From the NCBI RefSeq assembly GCF_004000865.1, contig NZ_BIMB01000032.1, positions 17,725-81,724 on the forward strand: a stretch of 64,000 nt of DNA, read 5' to 3'. Within the stretch, counting starts at the first letter, position 1; each line of letters starts with the position of its first letter. Both the position numbers and the translations under genes were made by a program. Shown in pieces: positions 16,606 through 24,884 of this stretch. The notes under the pieces were generated by a model. The model was not told the DNA's origin. It was given only the letters and a program-made list of their open reading frames with translations, and did no database searches. The DNA comes from Paenibacillus elgii NBRC 100335 (lineage in GTDB: Bacteria > Bacillota > Bacilli > Paenibacillales > NBRC-103111).

Positions 16606-18090
16606 TTACTTGCGGCTGCTTTTGTACCATTCGTTGGCCGCTTTGATCATGTCGCTGCCGCCGCTTGCTCTCCACTGCTCCAGAAACTTGTTGTAGGTTT
16701 CCAGCGGCTCGGCCCCGGTGACGTACTTGATGAAGGCATCCTCGGCCTGTTTTTGCAGCTTCTGCGAATGTTTCGAGATGTCCGCCATCGGCGGGGCGTA
16801 GGTCAGCGCGTCGTGGTACAGGATTCCTTTTGCATTCGCTTGGTACGCTTCGTAATTGTTCTGGACGAACTCGTTCTTGCGAACGCGCGCTTGCCAGTAC
16901 GCCTCGTAATTTTTCTCGTCCGTTCCCGTCAAAAAGTCGCTTCCGAAGTTCCATTCGTCGTTGAATTTGGGCAGAATCGGATAGTACTTGCCATCCTTCA
17001 CTTCATGGTGTACCCCTTCCCGGCCGATGGCCAGCCCCTTGAATATCTCCTTCTCCAGCTTGAGGTCCAAATATTTCATCGCTTCCTCTTTATTCGGAGA
17101 CCACTTCGGGATGGCAATAAACCACGGAATGCCACCGGTGCCGACCTGCGCTGCTTTTCCGTTGTCCCCTGTCAGATAAGGCAGGATGCCGATCTTGGCG
17201 TCCGGGAAGTTTTTGGCCAGCGTGTTGTTGAGATTGGCGGCGTCCCACCACCCGGACCGGAACATGAACGCCTTGCCGCTCGTAAACTTCTCCAGCAGCT
17301 TGTTCGGCTGGTTGATTGCCCATTCCGCGTCGAGCAGCCCCTCGGTGTACAGCTTCTTCATGAACGCGAGATAGTCCTTGGTCTTCGGGTCTTCGACCAT
17401 ATGGACAATTTTGCCGTCGCGCACGCTCCAGTTCGTGCCCGGACCGTAATACCAACCGAAGGTGGAGCCGATCTCCGCCTGGAACGGATCTTTACCTCCG
17501 GTTATCGGGATGACGTTCTTCTTCTCCTTGACCGTCTTCAGCACGGCGTACAGCTCGTCGCGGGTCGTCGGAGGCTTCAGCCCCAGCTCATCGAGCCAAT
17601 CCTGCCGGTACACGAGCGCCGTGCCGGTCGCCACGCCCGAGCTGCCTTCCGGGATGGCGTACAATTTGCCGTTCAGTCTGGCGCCGTTCCACGAGGCCGG
17701 GCCGATGACTTCCTGCATGTTTTTGCCGTACTTCTTGATTAAGTCATCCAGTGGCTCCAGCGCGCCGGAGGAAGACAGCTTGGCGTACTGGTTCGCGTTG
17801 AGCTTCATGATATCGTAGGGCTCTTTGTTCGCCATGAGCAGGTTCAGCTTTTCGTCGGCGTTTTCGACCGGCAGCATATCGTACTTGACGTCGTAGCCGG
17901 TTTTTTCCTTCAAGTATTTGCCGACCGGGTCGTTATTCGGATCGAACCGGTTGTATTGCAAAAGCTGGCGCAGCTGCGGCTTCCCGGTGCCCGATTTAGC
18001 CGGTTCGGGGGCTGGGCCCCCGCCGCTGCAGGCAGTTGCGATGGAAGCGAGTACGGTCACGGACAGGATGGCAGCCAGTTTCTTGGTCAT
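16606..18090 (-). CDS. LplA-like carbohydrate-binding lipoprotein
   Basis: Extracellular solute-binding protein of 494 residues from the large family-1 group found with LplB/LplC-type permeases in Paenibacillus. The signal peptide ends at lipobox ATAC (Cys21). Typical blocks are VGKYLKEKTGYDVKYDMLP, PYDIMKLNANQYAKLSSSGALEPLDDLI, LVYRQDWLDELGLKPPTTRDELYAVLKTV, FMFRSGWWDAANL, and the C-terminal FLEQWRASGGSDMIKAANEWYKS. It lacks the DPDGNGKxDT loop present in three other binding proteins of this window. The ribosome site GGGAGG is 7 nt from ATG. It is the last gene of a permease-permease-binding protein operon. Likely ligand: an oligosaccharide. Confidence 0.9.
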   Translation of the reverse strand: MTKKLAAILSVTVLASIATACSGGGPAPEPAKSGTGKPQLRQLLQYNRFDPNNDPVGKYLKEKTGYDVKYDMLPVENADEKLNLLMANKEPYDIMKLNANQYAKLSSSGALEPLDDLIKKYGKNMQEVIGPASWNGARLNGKLYAIPEGSSGVATGTALVYRQDWLDELGLKPPTTRDELYAVLKTVKEKKNVIPITGGKDPFQAEIGSTFGWYYGPGTNWSVRDGKIVHMVEDPKTKDYLAFMKKLYTEGLLDAEWAINQPNKLLEKFTSGKAFMFRSGWWDAANLNNTLAKNFPDAKIGILPYLTGDNGKAAQVGTGGIPWFIAIPKWSPNKEEAMKYLDLKLEKEIFKGLAIGREGVHHEVKDGKYYPILPKFNDEWNFGSDFLTGTDEKNYEAYWQARVRKNEFVQNNYEAYQANAKGILYHDALTYAPPMADISKHSQKLQKQAEDAFIKYVTGAEPLETYNKFLEQWRASGGSDMIKAANEWYKSSRK

Positions 18091-18144
18091 CGAAGAACCT
18101 CCCTTGGATGGTCATGGTTGAAGTAAAAGCATAGTTCACTACGG

Positions 18145-19086
18145 TTATTCCTTGACCGAGCCGACAAGAACGCCTTTAACGAAATAGTTTTGCAGGAACG
18201 GGTACACGAGCAGGATCGGCACGGTCGCGAGCAGAATCGAGGCCGCTTGAATCGCTTGCGGCGACGTGTTCATGGCCGCGTCCACGTTAAGGTGTGCGCC
18301 GAGCTGCAGGAATGTGTCGCTGGAGGAGACGAACAGCTCCTTCAAATACAGCTGCAGCGGCTTGTTCTCCGGGGTGTTGATGTAGATCAGCGAAGCGAAG
18401 TAATCGTTCCAGAACGCGACGGCGTAGAACAGCGCGATCGTCGCCAGCACGGGCAGGGACAGCGGCAGCGTGATGCGCCACAGGATCGTCAGATTGCCCG
18501 CCCCGTCGAGCTTCGCCGATTCCTCCAGACTGTCGGGCAGGCTCTCGAAATAATTTTTAATGATGAGCATGTTATAGACGCTGATCATGGCGGGCAGGAA
18601 CAGCACGGGCAGCTTGTCGATCAGTTGCAGGCTTTGCATCAGGAGATAGGTCGGAATAAGCCCCCCGCTGAACAGCATGGTGAAAATGTACATCAGAATG
18701 AACCATTTTCGGCCGTGCAGCCGGGGTTTGGACAGCGGGTAGGCCGCCAGCGTCGTCATGAACAGCGCCAGCAGCGTCCCTGCGACCGTAACAAACACCG
18801 AGACTTGAAACGAGGCGAGGAACAGCGATTGGCTCATGACGTACCGGTACGTGCCGATCTGCCAGTCTACCGGCAACAGCGTGACGCGCCCGGAGACGAC
18901 GGCTTCCTCGCTGCTCAGCGATTTGGCGATCAGATTCAGGAACGGGAACATCGTGGTCAAGCCGAGCAGTACGAAGAACGCGTAGTTCAGCGCCGTGAAC
19001 GCCCGCCCGGCGGGCGAAGCCGACATGCTGCCGCGGCGTGGGCGTTGGCGGAGTGCGGACTTTGCAGTGTGTGACATTTTGATCAT
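18145..19086 (-). CDS. CUT1-type sugar ABC permease, LplC-like
   Basis: Membrane subunit of a carbohydrate ABC importer, 313 residues with about six helices. The cytoplasmic EAA loop is EESAKLDGAGNLTILWRITLPLSLPV, which couples to a shared MsmX-type ATPase encoded elsewhere. The C-terminus FLQNYFVKGVLVGSVKE is characteristic of LplC-like permeases. The start is ATG 19086 with AAGGAGGAG upstream. It lies 13 bp after the LplB-like gene and before the binding protein. No ATPase gene is present in this operon, as is usual for these systems. Confidence 0.92.
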   Translation of the reverse strand: MIKMSHTAKSALRQRPRRGSMSASPAGRAFTALNYAFFVLLGLTTMFPFLNLIAKSLSSEEAVVSGRVTLLPVDWQIGTYRYVMSQSLFLASFQVSVFVTVAGTLLALFMTTLAAYPLSKPRLHGRKWFILMYIFTMLFSGGLIPTYLLMQSLQLIDKLPVLFLPAMISVYNMLIIKNYFESLPDSLEESAKLDGAGNLTILWRITLPLSLPVLATIALFYAVAFWNDYFASLIYINTPENKPLQLYLKELFVSSSDTFLQLGAHLNVDAAMNTSPQAIQAASILLATVPILLVYPFLQNYFVKGVLVGSVKE

Positions 19087-19099
19087 GAGGCTCCTCCTT

Positions 19100-20026
19100 T
19101 TACCAGATGCCGCGCTTCAAATATTTTCGCGCCAGTCCGTTGCCGGCGACGATCAGCACGAAGGCGATGACGGATTCGAACAAGCCGACCGCCGTGGAGA
19201 AGCTGTAATCCTGCTCCCCGAGGCCGATCCGGTACACGTACGTTCCGATAACGTCGGCCACGTGGTAGACGCTCGGGTTGTACATGACGAGAATCTGCTC
19301 GGTCCCCGCCTCCAGAATCGATCCGAGCCGCAAAATGAACATGAGCAGGATGATCGGCACGAGGCCCGGCAGCGTAATGTGCAGCGTCTGCTTCCATTTG
19401 TTCGCCCCGTCCATCTTGGCCGCTTCGTACAGCTGCGGGTCGATGCCGGTCAAGGCGGCCAAGTAGACGATCGTGCTCCAGCCGACCTCCTTCCAGCCGG
19501 CGGAGGCGACGAGCACGGAGCGGAAGACCTCGCCGTCCAGGAAAAACTTCACCGGCTCCCCGCCCAGCAGGGCGATCCACCGATTCACGATCCCTCCGTT
19601 CACCGATAGCAGATCGATGAACAGTCCGCTGACGATCACCCAGGACAAAAAGTGCGGCAGGTAGACGATCGTCTGAATGGTACGCTTGAACAGCATATGC
19701 TTCAGTTCGTTCATCAGAATGGCGACGATAATCGGGAGCGGGAATAAAAAAACGATTTTGTATACGGAAATGAGCAGCGTATTGCGGAACACTTGCAGGA
19801 AGCCGGAGGAGGTCAGCAGCTTCTCAAAATGCTTGAAGCCGACCCATGGGCTGGCGCTCATGCCGTCGAAGATGTTGAAGTCCTTGAACGCGATGACGAT
19901 GCCGTACATCGGCGTATATTTGAACAACAACAGAAACAGCAGGCCGGGAACAAGCGCGGCATACAAATCCCAGTCTTGGCGGACATCGGCCCAGAGCCGG
20001 GCCCGTTTGATTTTGCCGGTTCGCAC
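19100..20026 (-). CDS. CUT1-type sugar ABC permease, LplB-like
   Basis: Partner permease of the LplC-like protein, about 308 residues with six predicted helices. Recognisable blocks are YTPMYGIVIAFKDFNIFDGM, LPHFLSWVIVSGLF, the EAA loop EAAKMDGANKWKQTLHITLPGL, and the end NGLARKYLKRGIW. I place the start at GTG 20026, nine bases after a perfect AGGAGGTG. A GTG at 20038 overlaps that ribosome site and is unlikely to be used. It is the first gene of the operon. The gap of about 270 bp to the divergent YrpD-like gene should hold both promoters. Confidence 0.9.
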   Translation of the reverse strand: MRTGKIKRARLWADVRQDWDLYAALVPGLLFLLLFKYTPMYGIVIAFKDFNIFDGMSASPWVGFKHFEKLLTSSGFLQVFRNTLLISVYKIVFLFPLPIIVAILMNELKHMLFKRTIQTIVYLPHFLSWVIVSGLFIDLLSVNGGIVNRWIALLGGEPVKFFLDGEVFRSVLVASAGWKEVGWSTIVYLAALTGIDPQLYEAAKMDGANKWKQTLHITLPGLVPIILLMFILRLGSILEAGTEQILVMYNPSVYHVADVIGTYVYRIGLGEQDYSFSTAVGLFESVIAFVLIVAGNGLARKYLKRGIW

Positions 20027-20299
20027 GCGGTGCGGCACCTCCTTAATTCGACGACGGTTTGCGGTGCGGGAAGCTTGATTTCAGTGTACCGGGGGGAGGC
20101 CTGGGAGGGTAGAAGAGGGCGATGACCTTTTTTGGTAGTTTGATTGTTTTTTGACGGAAGGCAAACGGAAACGGCGCTTCGCTATGGCAGGTTGTCATAT
20201 AAATACCAAATAAAGTAATTATATTCCCTTATATGGAATTATTTGAATCTTGTAGACTTAAAGTGGAAATCCCATTTAAAGCCAAGGAGAGTGGTTTGG

Positions 20300-21352
20300 A
20301 TGAAGAAAAGGTTTGTTTTATTGGCTGTCGCGGCTGCCGTCATGGCGGTGTTCCCGACGGCGATAAGCGCCAGCGATGCACCGGGGCGTGCGAAAAGCGG
20401 AGGGGAGCCGGTGTCGATCGACATGAGCGGGGCGGAAGTGACGGACTTTACGAGGACGGCAACGGCTGCAAAAATCGACGAGGTGCTGGCCAAGGCCCGC
20501 CAGGCGGGGATGGAGAGCGTACAAGCCCATGGCTTGCAGAGAAGCGCGGCAGCTGCTGGACATACGGTCGATTACACGTTAATCGACGGGGATACCGCGT
20601 ATTTCTATGAGAAGAGCCCGACGCAGGCGAAGGAGAAGGTCTACGTCTACGAAGCTGCAGCTTCGGAAGCGGGCGGCGACGCCGACAAGCGGCTTGCGGC
20701 AATGGCGGGCAACCTTCCCGATGGCATCGGAGGCCGGGCGATCGTCAATGGGAACGGCTCGTACCTTAACGCGACGGTGCGCTTGGCGGCGTCGAATCAG
20801 CTGACGGGCGCACCTTCGGGGGCAACGTACACTTACGCCGGGTTTAGCGGCACCTCCGGCAGCCAAGGGGTAGAAACCGATATGGGCTTGCAGTACAGCA
20901 ATGCGTACAATAATCAAAAATGGCTGCCCGTGCTGTCCGTATTTAAAGGCTCCAAGCAATTCGGAACGTTGGTGCCGCCCTATAATCAGGTGCAGTATAA
21001 GAACGGGTATAAGCCCGGTACGGATGTGAACCTGACGGCTTACCGGAACTCGAACGGCAGCGTGCGGCTGTCGCTCAGCGGGTATGCCATTTGCTCCGAC
21101 ATGAGCTGCTCTTCCCAAACGGATACGTACCTCACGGCGGTTGCGGAAGTAGCGAATATCAATGTCTCCAGCGTAAGTAAGTGGAAAATGTTAGCTACTC
21201 TCGCCGGTTCCGAAAGCGTGACGGGAAGGAACTATGCCGAATTCAAAAATGTGAATGTGGACGGGGCGGCGCGGACTCCGGTCAAAGATGTGGAGGATTA
21301 TGCGACGGTCGTCGTTTCCGGAAACAATGTGACGATTAACGTTTCCAGATAA
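20300..21352 (+). CDS. Secreted YrpD-like protein
   Basis: Exported protein of 350 residues with a clear signal peptide (MKKRFVLLAVAAAVMAVFPTAISA). The first third is polar and alanine-rich. From about residue 150 there is a domain containing NGNGSYLNATVRL, TYTYAGFSGTSGSQGVETDMGLQYS, PVLSVFKGSKQF and VRLSLSGYAICSDMSC. This order resembles the Bacillus subtilis YrpD family of uncharacterised secreted proteins. The start is ATG 20300, nine bases after AAGGAGA; an upstream in-frame start at 20243 would bury the signal peptide. It is monocistronic, with its own terminator, between two minus-strand sugar-uptake operons. Function unknown; the family match is from memory. Confidence 0.7.
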   Translation: MKKRFVLLAVAAAVMAVFPTAISASDAPGRAKSGGEPVSIDMSGAEVTDFTRTATAAKIDEVLAKARQAGMESVQAHGLQRSAAAAGHTVDYTLIDGDTAYFYEKSPTQAKEKVYVYEAAASEAGGDADKRLAAMAGNLPDGIGGRAIVNGNGSYLNATVRLAASNQLTGAPSGATYTYAGFSGTSGSQGVETDMGLQYSNAYNNQKWLPVLSVFKGSKQFGTLVPPYNQVQYKNGYKPGTDVNLTAYRNSNGSVRLSLSGYAICSDMSCSSQTDTYLTAVAEVANINVSSVSKWKMLATLAGSESVTGRNYAEFKNVNVDGAARTPVKDVEDYATVVVSGNNVTINVSR

Positions 21353-21383
21353 CGCCTGATTTTTGCGATACTTGCGGAATCGA

Positions 21384-21423
21384 ATCGAACAAGCCCTTGC
21401 CGGGGGCTTGTTCGATTTTTTTT
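21384..21423 (+). terminator. Intrinsic terminator after YrpD-like gene
   Basis: ATCGAACAAGCCC-ttgcc-GGGGCTTGTTCGAT followed by eight T; a strong rho-independent terminator. Confidence 0.92.
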
Positions 21424-21444
21424 GTTCCGCTGCCGGTTCACGGC

Positions 21445-23043
21445 TCAGGGCTTCATCTCTCCCGGTGTGACGCCCCAATATTTGCGGAAGACCTTCGTAA
21501 AATAGCTCACGTCCCGGTATCCGGTCAGCATGGCGGCGTCGTATACCTTGGCGCCTTTGAGCAGCGCGGCTTTGGCGGCATCCATCTTGCGCTCCAGCAC
21601 GTACGTAGAGAACGGCTTCCCGGTTTCCTGCTTGAACAGCCTGCTCAAGTAGGACGAATTGACATACAGCCGGTCCGCGACCGTATGCAGGGTGAGCTCG
21701 GAGTCCAGCTCCTTCTCGACGATGTCCAGGATCGTCCGGACCGTATCATGGCTAATGCATTGGCGCTGGTTCTGCACGTAAGCGGCGATATGGCGGACGG
21801 TGCGGCTCAGCCATGCCTGGATCTGTTCCTTCGTCGTCAGCAGCAGCGGATTGTGGAAGAACACGTAGTCGTCTCCGGTCACTTCCTTGACCCGCCAGCC
21901 TTGGCGCTGGATCGTCCGGGTCAGCAGGCTGACGAAATAAAGCACATGCTCGTGCACGTCATCCACGGACACGGCCCGGTCCATTCCTTCCGTCCACAGC
22001 GCGGAAGCCAGCTCCTCCGCTTTGCCCGGATCGCCTGTCTCCAGCGCAATCTCCAGCCCCTTCTCCAAGGTCGGCTGCATCGTAAGCGCGGAAGTTCCTT
22101 CCGGCTCCTCCCGGTACGGAATCGCGATATCCCGCCCGTACACTTTGCGGCACAGCAAAGCTTTGCCGGCTTGAGCGTACAGCTTGTGCAGCTCCTCCGG
22201 GCCGCCGGTCGCCCCGCAGATGCCCGCGCTCGCCGTGAGCTTAAGACATTCCTTCACTTTGCCGAGCAGCCGGGTGACGGTCGTATGCGCATGCAGCAGA
22301 ACGTCGTTCGGGTCCTCCTCCGGCCCCGCATCGAACAGGATGACGGTACGGCCTTCCGGATCGGTAAAGCTCCAATGCCTGGACCGTTGAAGCAGCTCGC
22401 TTACGATGCTGTGAAGGGAAAATAAGAGGAGCTGCCGGTCCTTCGGGCCGAAGCGCGTTTCCGCTTCGGGGAGCGGGTCCATATCGAGCACGGCGACAGC
22501 AAGCTGGCGGTCCGGCTTCAGATCGAGATGCACGTCCTTGCCGTACTGCACCGCTTCGCGCAGGCTGTAGGCCCCTTCCGCCCATCGCCGGAAGAAGCTG
22601 CTGCGCAGCTGCGGCAAATGCTGCCGCCATTTCTCCTGCAGCATCGCCTGATTGCTGATCCGCTCCAGCTCCTGCCGAAGCTGTTCGGCCGCTTCCAGCA
22701 CCGCTTTCAGAATTTCTTCGTCCCCGGCGGGCTTCAGCAAATACTTCATCACCCCGACGTCCATCGCGGCTTGTGCGAATTCAAAATTATCGTGCCCGCT
22801 CAGGATGATCAGTTTCACCAGCGGGTCCAGCTCCTGCAGCTTGCGGGCCAGCGTGATGCCGTCCATCTGCGGCATTTCGATATCCAGCAGCACGATATCC
22901 GGCTTCTTGCGTTCGAAGAGCCGCAGCGCTTCGAGCCCGTTCTCGGCCGTGCCGATCACTTCGATGCCATGGTCCTCCCACGGAATATGATGCATCAGGC
23001 TGTTGCGCAGGCGGATTTCGTCTTCGACAATGAATAAGTTCAT
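21445..23043 (-). CDS. YesN-type response regulator, REC + AraC HTH
   Basis: Response regulator of 532 residues. The receiver domain has E7/D8, phospho-acceptor D54 in IVLLDIEMPQMDG, and YLLKPAGDEE. A ~270-residue middle region follows. The C-terminal AraC helix-turn-helix (about 430-530) has LTLHTVADRLYVNSSYLSRLFKQETGKPF and AAMLTGYRDVSYFTKVFRKYWGVTP. The start is ATG 23043, overlapping the kinase stop (ATGA); the open frame extends 67 codons upstream, but that part overlaps the kinase and lacks similarity. It is the last gene of a binding protein-kinase-regulator operon. It probably activates sugar-transport genes, perhaps the permease operon ending near 20 kb. Confidence 0.92.
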   Translation of the reverse strand: MNLFIVEDEIRLRNSLMHHIPWEDHGIEVIGTAENGLEALRLFERKKPDIVLLDIEMPQMDGITLARKLQELDPLVKLIILSGHDNFEFAQAAMDVGVMKYLLKPAGDEEILKAVLEAAEQLRQELERISNQAMLQEKWRQHLPQLRSSFFRRWAEGAYSLREAVQYGKDVHLDLKPDRQLAVAVLDMDPLPEAETRFGPKDRQLLLFSLHSIVSELLQRSRHWSFTDPEGRTVILFDAGPEEDPNDVLLHAHTTVTRLLGKVKECLKLTASAGICGATGGPEELHKLYAQAGKALLCRKVYGRDIAIPYREEPEGTSALTMQPTLEKGLEIALETGDPGKAEELASALWTEGMDRAVSVDDVHEHVLYFVSLLTRTIQRQGWRVKEVTGDDYVFFHNPLLLTTKEQIQAWLSRTVRHIAAYVQNQRQCISHDTVRTILDIVEKELDSELTLHTVADRLYVNSSYLSRLFKQETGKPFSTYVLERKMDAAKAALLKGAKVYDAAMLTGYRDVSYFTKVFRKYWGVTPGEMKP

Positions 23044-24884
23044 GCCAGCTTCACCTCTTGGTGCAGACCGGGATGGGGAGGCTCCAGCTCGTGATTCTCC
23101 TTGCACTTCTCCAGCGGAAGAATCAGCGTCGCGGTCGTGCCCTGGCCCTCCGCGCTGCCTATTTGCAGTTCGGCCCGTTGGCCGTAAACGATGAGAATGC
23201 GCGACATGACGTTGCGCAGGCCGAACAAGTCCTTGGGGTTGCACTGCCTGTACGATAGCGCCCCCGATTCATAGGCGGCCAGCTTGGCCAGCTCGCTGCG
23301 GATATGCTCCAGCCGCGCCGGGGGAATGCCGGTCCCGTTGTCCTGCACGGTCAACACCAGACAGCCTTCCTCCACGCGGCTGGCGATGAGCAGACGGCCG
23401 TCTCTGCGCTTTTCCAGCCCATGAAGAATCGCATTTTCCACCAAAGGCTGCAACATCAGCTTCAGCACGGGGACGTCCTTGCTTTCTTCGGACAGCTCAT
23501 AGCTGACTGTGAACGAATCGAGAAAACGGAGCTGCTGCACCCGGATGTAATAGTGCAGGTGTGTGACCGTTTCTTCCACGGAGAACGTTTCTCGTCCCTT
23601 GCTTAGGCTGAGCCGGAAGAAGTTCGATAAATTCAGCACCATTTCGCTGATTTCGTCGGCGTCGTAATTTTTGGCGGTCCAATAAATCGAATCGAGCGTA
23701 TTGTAGAGGAAGTGCGGGTTGATCTGCGACTGTAAAAATTTCAGCTCCGTGTTGGCGAGCTGCAGCTGCTGCTCGTAGTAATTTTCGATCAGGTGGCGCT
23801 GCTCCTCGACCATCTTGTTGAACGCCCGGGTCAAGTAACCGAGCTCGTCGGCCCGGTTGTTCTCCAGCCGGACGTTAAAATTGCCGCTTCCGACCCGCTT
23901 CATTCCCTTCAGCAGACGCTGCACGGGAGAAGCGATGCCGCTGTACACCCCCCAGGAGATGAGGCAAGCGAGCACGATGCTGACTCCGATAATAATGTAG
24001 GTATATGTCCGGTTCAGGTTCGTTTCCCGGTACAATTCTTCCTTCGGCTGGGTCAGCACGAGCGACCATTTGTAGTAGGCCGAATCGACCTTCGTCGAAA
24101 TCACGGACCCGCTTCCGCTGTCTTCGTCCACGCCACTCCGCATCCGGCCGGCACTTTCCGTTCCCGTCACAAGTTGCCCCATATCGTTATATAGAGCGAT
24201 TTGCGCTTGAGGCGACGGCAGCAGCGACACGAGCAAGTCGAGCAGCTTGTCTTTGTTCAAAGTAATAATGAGCAGATTCGGCACGCGGTCCGGGTTGTTG
24301 AGGTCCATCGTACGGACCAGCGAAATACTGTCCGTATTCAGGACGGAACCGAACGTCTGCCGTCCCGGAAACTCCATGTCGGGCATGATGTAGGTAATGG
24401 CGGTGCCTCCGGCTTCGGCCAGCTCCTGCAGCCTCAGCACCTGAAGCGGATGCTCGATCACCTTGCCTCCGTTAGCGGTATTAAGCAGCATTCGGGAGGA
24501 AGCGTGATACAACGAAATTTGGGAAACCATCGGGCTGATCGAGGTGATGCTTGAGAGCTCCTTGATGACCTCGTAAAAATTGACATACGATTGCGCCGTC
24601 AAACTCGGCCCCGTTTCGTTCAGCAGCTTCAGCAGGTTGTTGTTCGTAGCGGCCAGCGTCGAGATTTGCTCCACATTTTGCAGCGTGACGTCAATATAAT
24701 CCATCGAAGAGGTCAGCGCACCCTTGGTCCGTTCCTCGGTTTGCTCAAGCAGAATGCGCTGGAAACGGAAGTTGGCGAACAGACTGACGATGACGAGTGG
24801 GACCAGCACGAGGACGAAATACACGGTGAGGCGGAGCTGGATTTTTTCCGTATACCGCTTGTACAACCAAGGCCACAGTCGCAT
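23040..24884 (-). CDS. YesM-type sensor histidine kinase
   Basis: Membrane sensor kinase of 614 residues. The first helix spans about 18-40 (LTVYFVLVLVPLVIVSLFANF), the extracellular Cache-like region reaches about 290, and the second helix spans about 293-315. A HAMP-like segment RLLKGMKRVGSGNFNVRL follows. The phospho-acceptor is His391 in INPHFLYNTLDSIYW. The ATP site is shown by PLVENAILHGLEKR, DNGTGIPPARLE and FGLRNVMSRI. The start is ATG 24884, sharing one base with the stop of the binding-protein gene (TGATG). The open frame continues 26 codons upstream, but the MRLWPWLYKRY start follows GGGAGGTGGTGCG. The tight coupling suggests that the binding protein acts as an input component. Confidence 0.92.
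   Translation of the reverse strand: MRLWPWLYKRYTEKIQLRLTVYFVLVLVPLVIVSLFANFRFQRILLEQTEERTKGALTSSMDYIDVTLQNVEQISTLAATNNNLLKLLNETGPSLTAQSYVNFYEVIKELSSITSISPMVSQISLYHASSRMLLNTANGGKVIEHPLQVLRLQELAEAGGTAITYIMPDMEFPGRQTFGSVLNTDSISLVRTMDLNNPDRVPNLLIITLNKDKLLDLLVSLLPSPQAQIALYNDMGQLVTGTESAGRMRSGVDEDSGSGSVISTKVDSAYYKWSLVLTQPKEELYRETNLNRTYTYIIIGVSIVLACLISWGVYSGIASPVQRLLKGMKRVGSGNFNVRLENNRADELGYLTRAFNKMVEEQRHLIENYYEQQLQLANTELKFLQSQINPHFLYNTLDSIYWTAKNYDADEISEMVLNLSNFFRLSLSKGRETFSVEETVTHLHYYIRVQQLRFLDSFTVSYELSEESKDVPVLKLMLQPLVENAILHGLEKRRDGRLLIASRVEEGCLVLTVQDNGTGIPPARLEHIRSELAKLAAYESGALSYRQCNPKDLFGLRNVMSRILIVYGQRAELQIGSAEGQGTTATLILPLEKCKENHELEPPHPGLHQEVKLA

Noticed and set aside
16597..17742. A 381-codon plus-strand frame
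   Set aside because: Antisense to the LplA-like binding protein; no ribosome site or recognisable domain.
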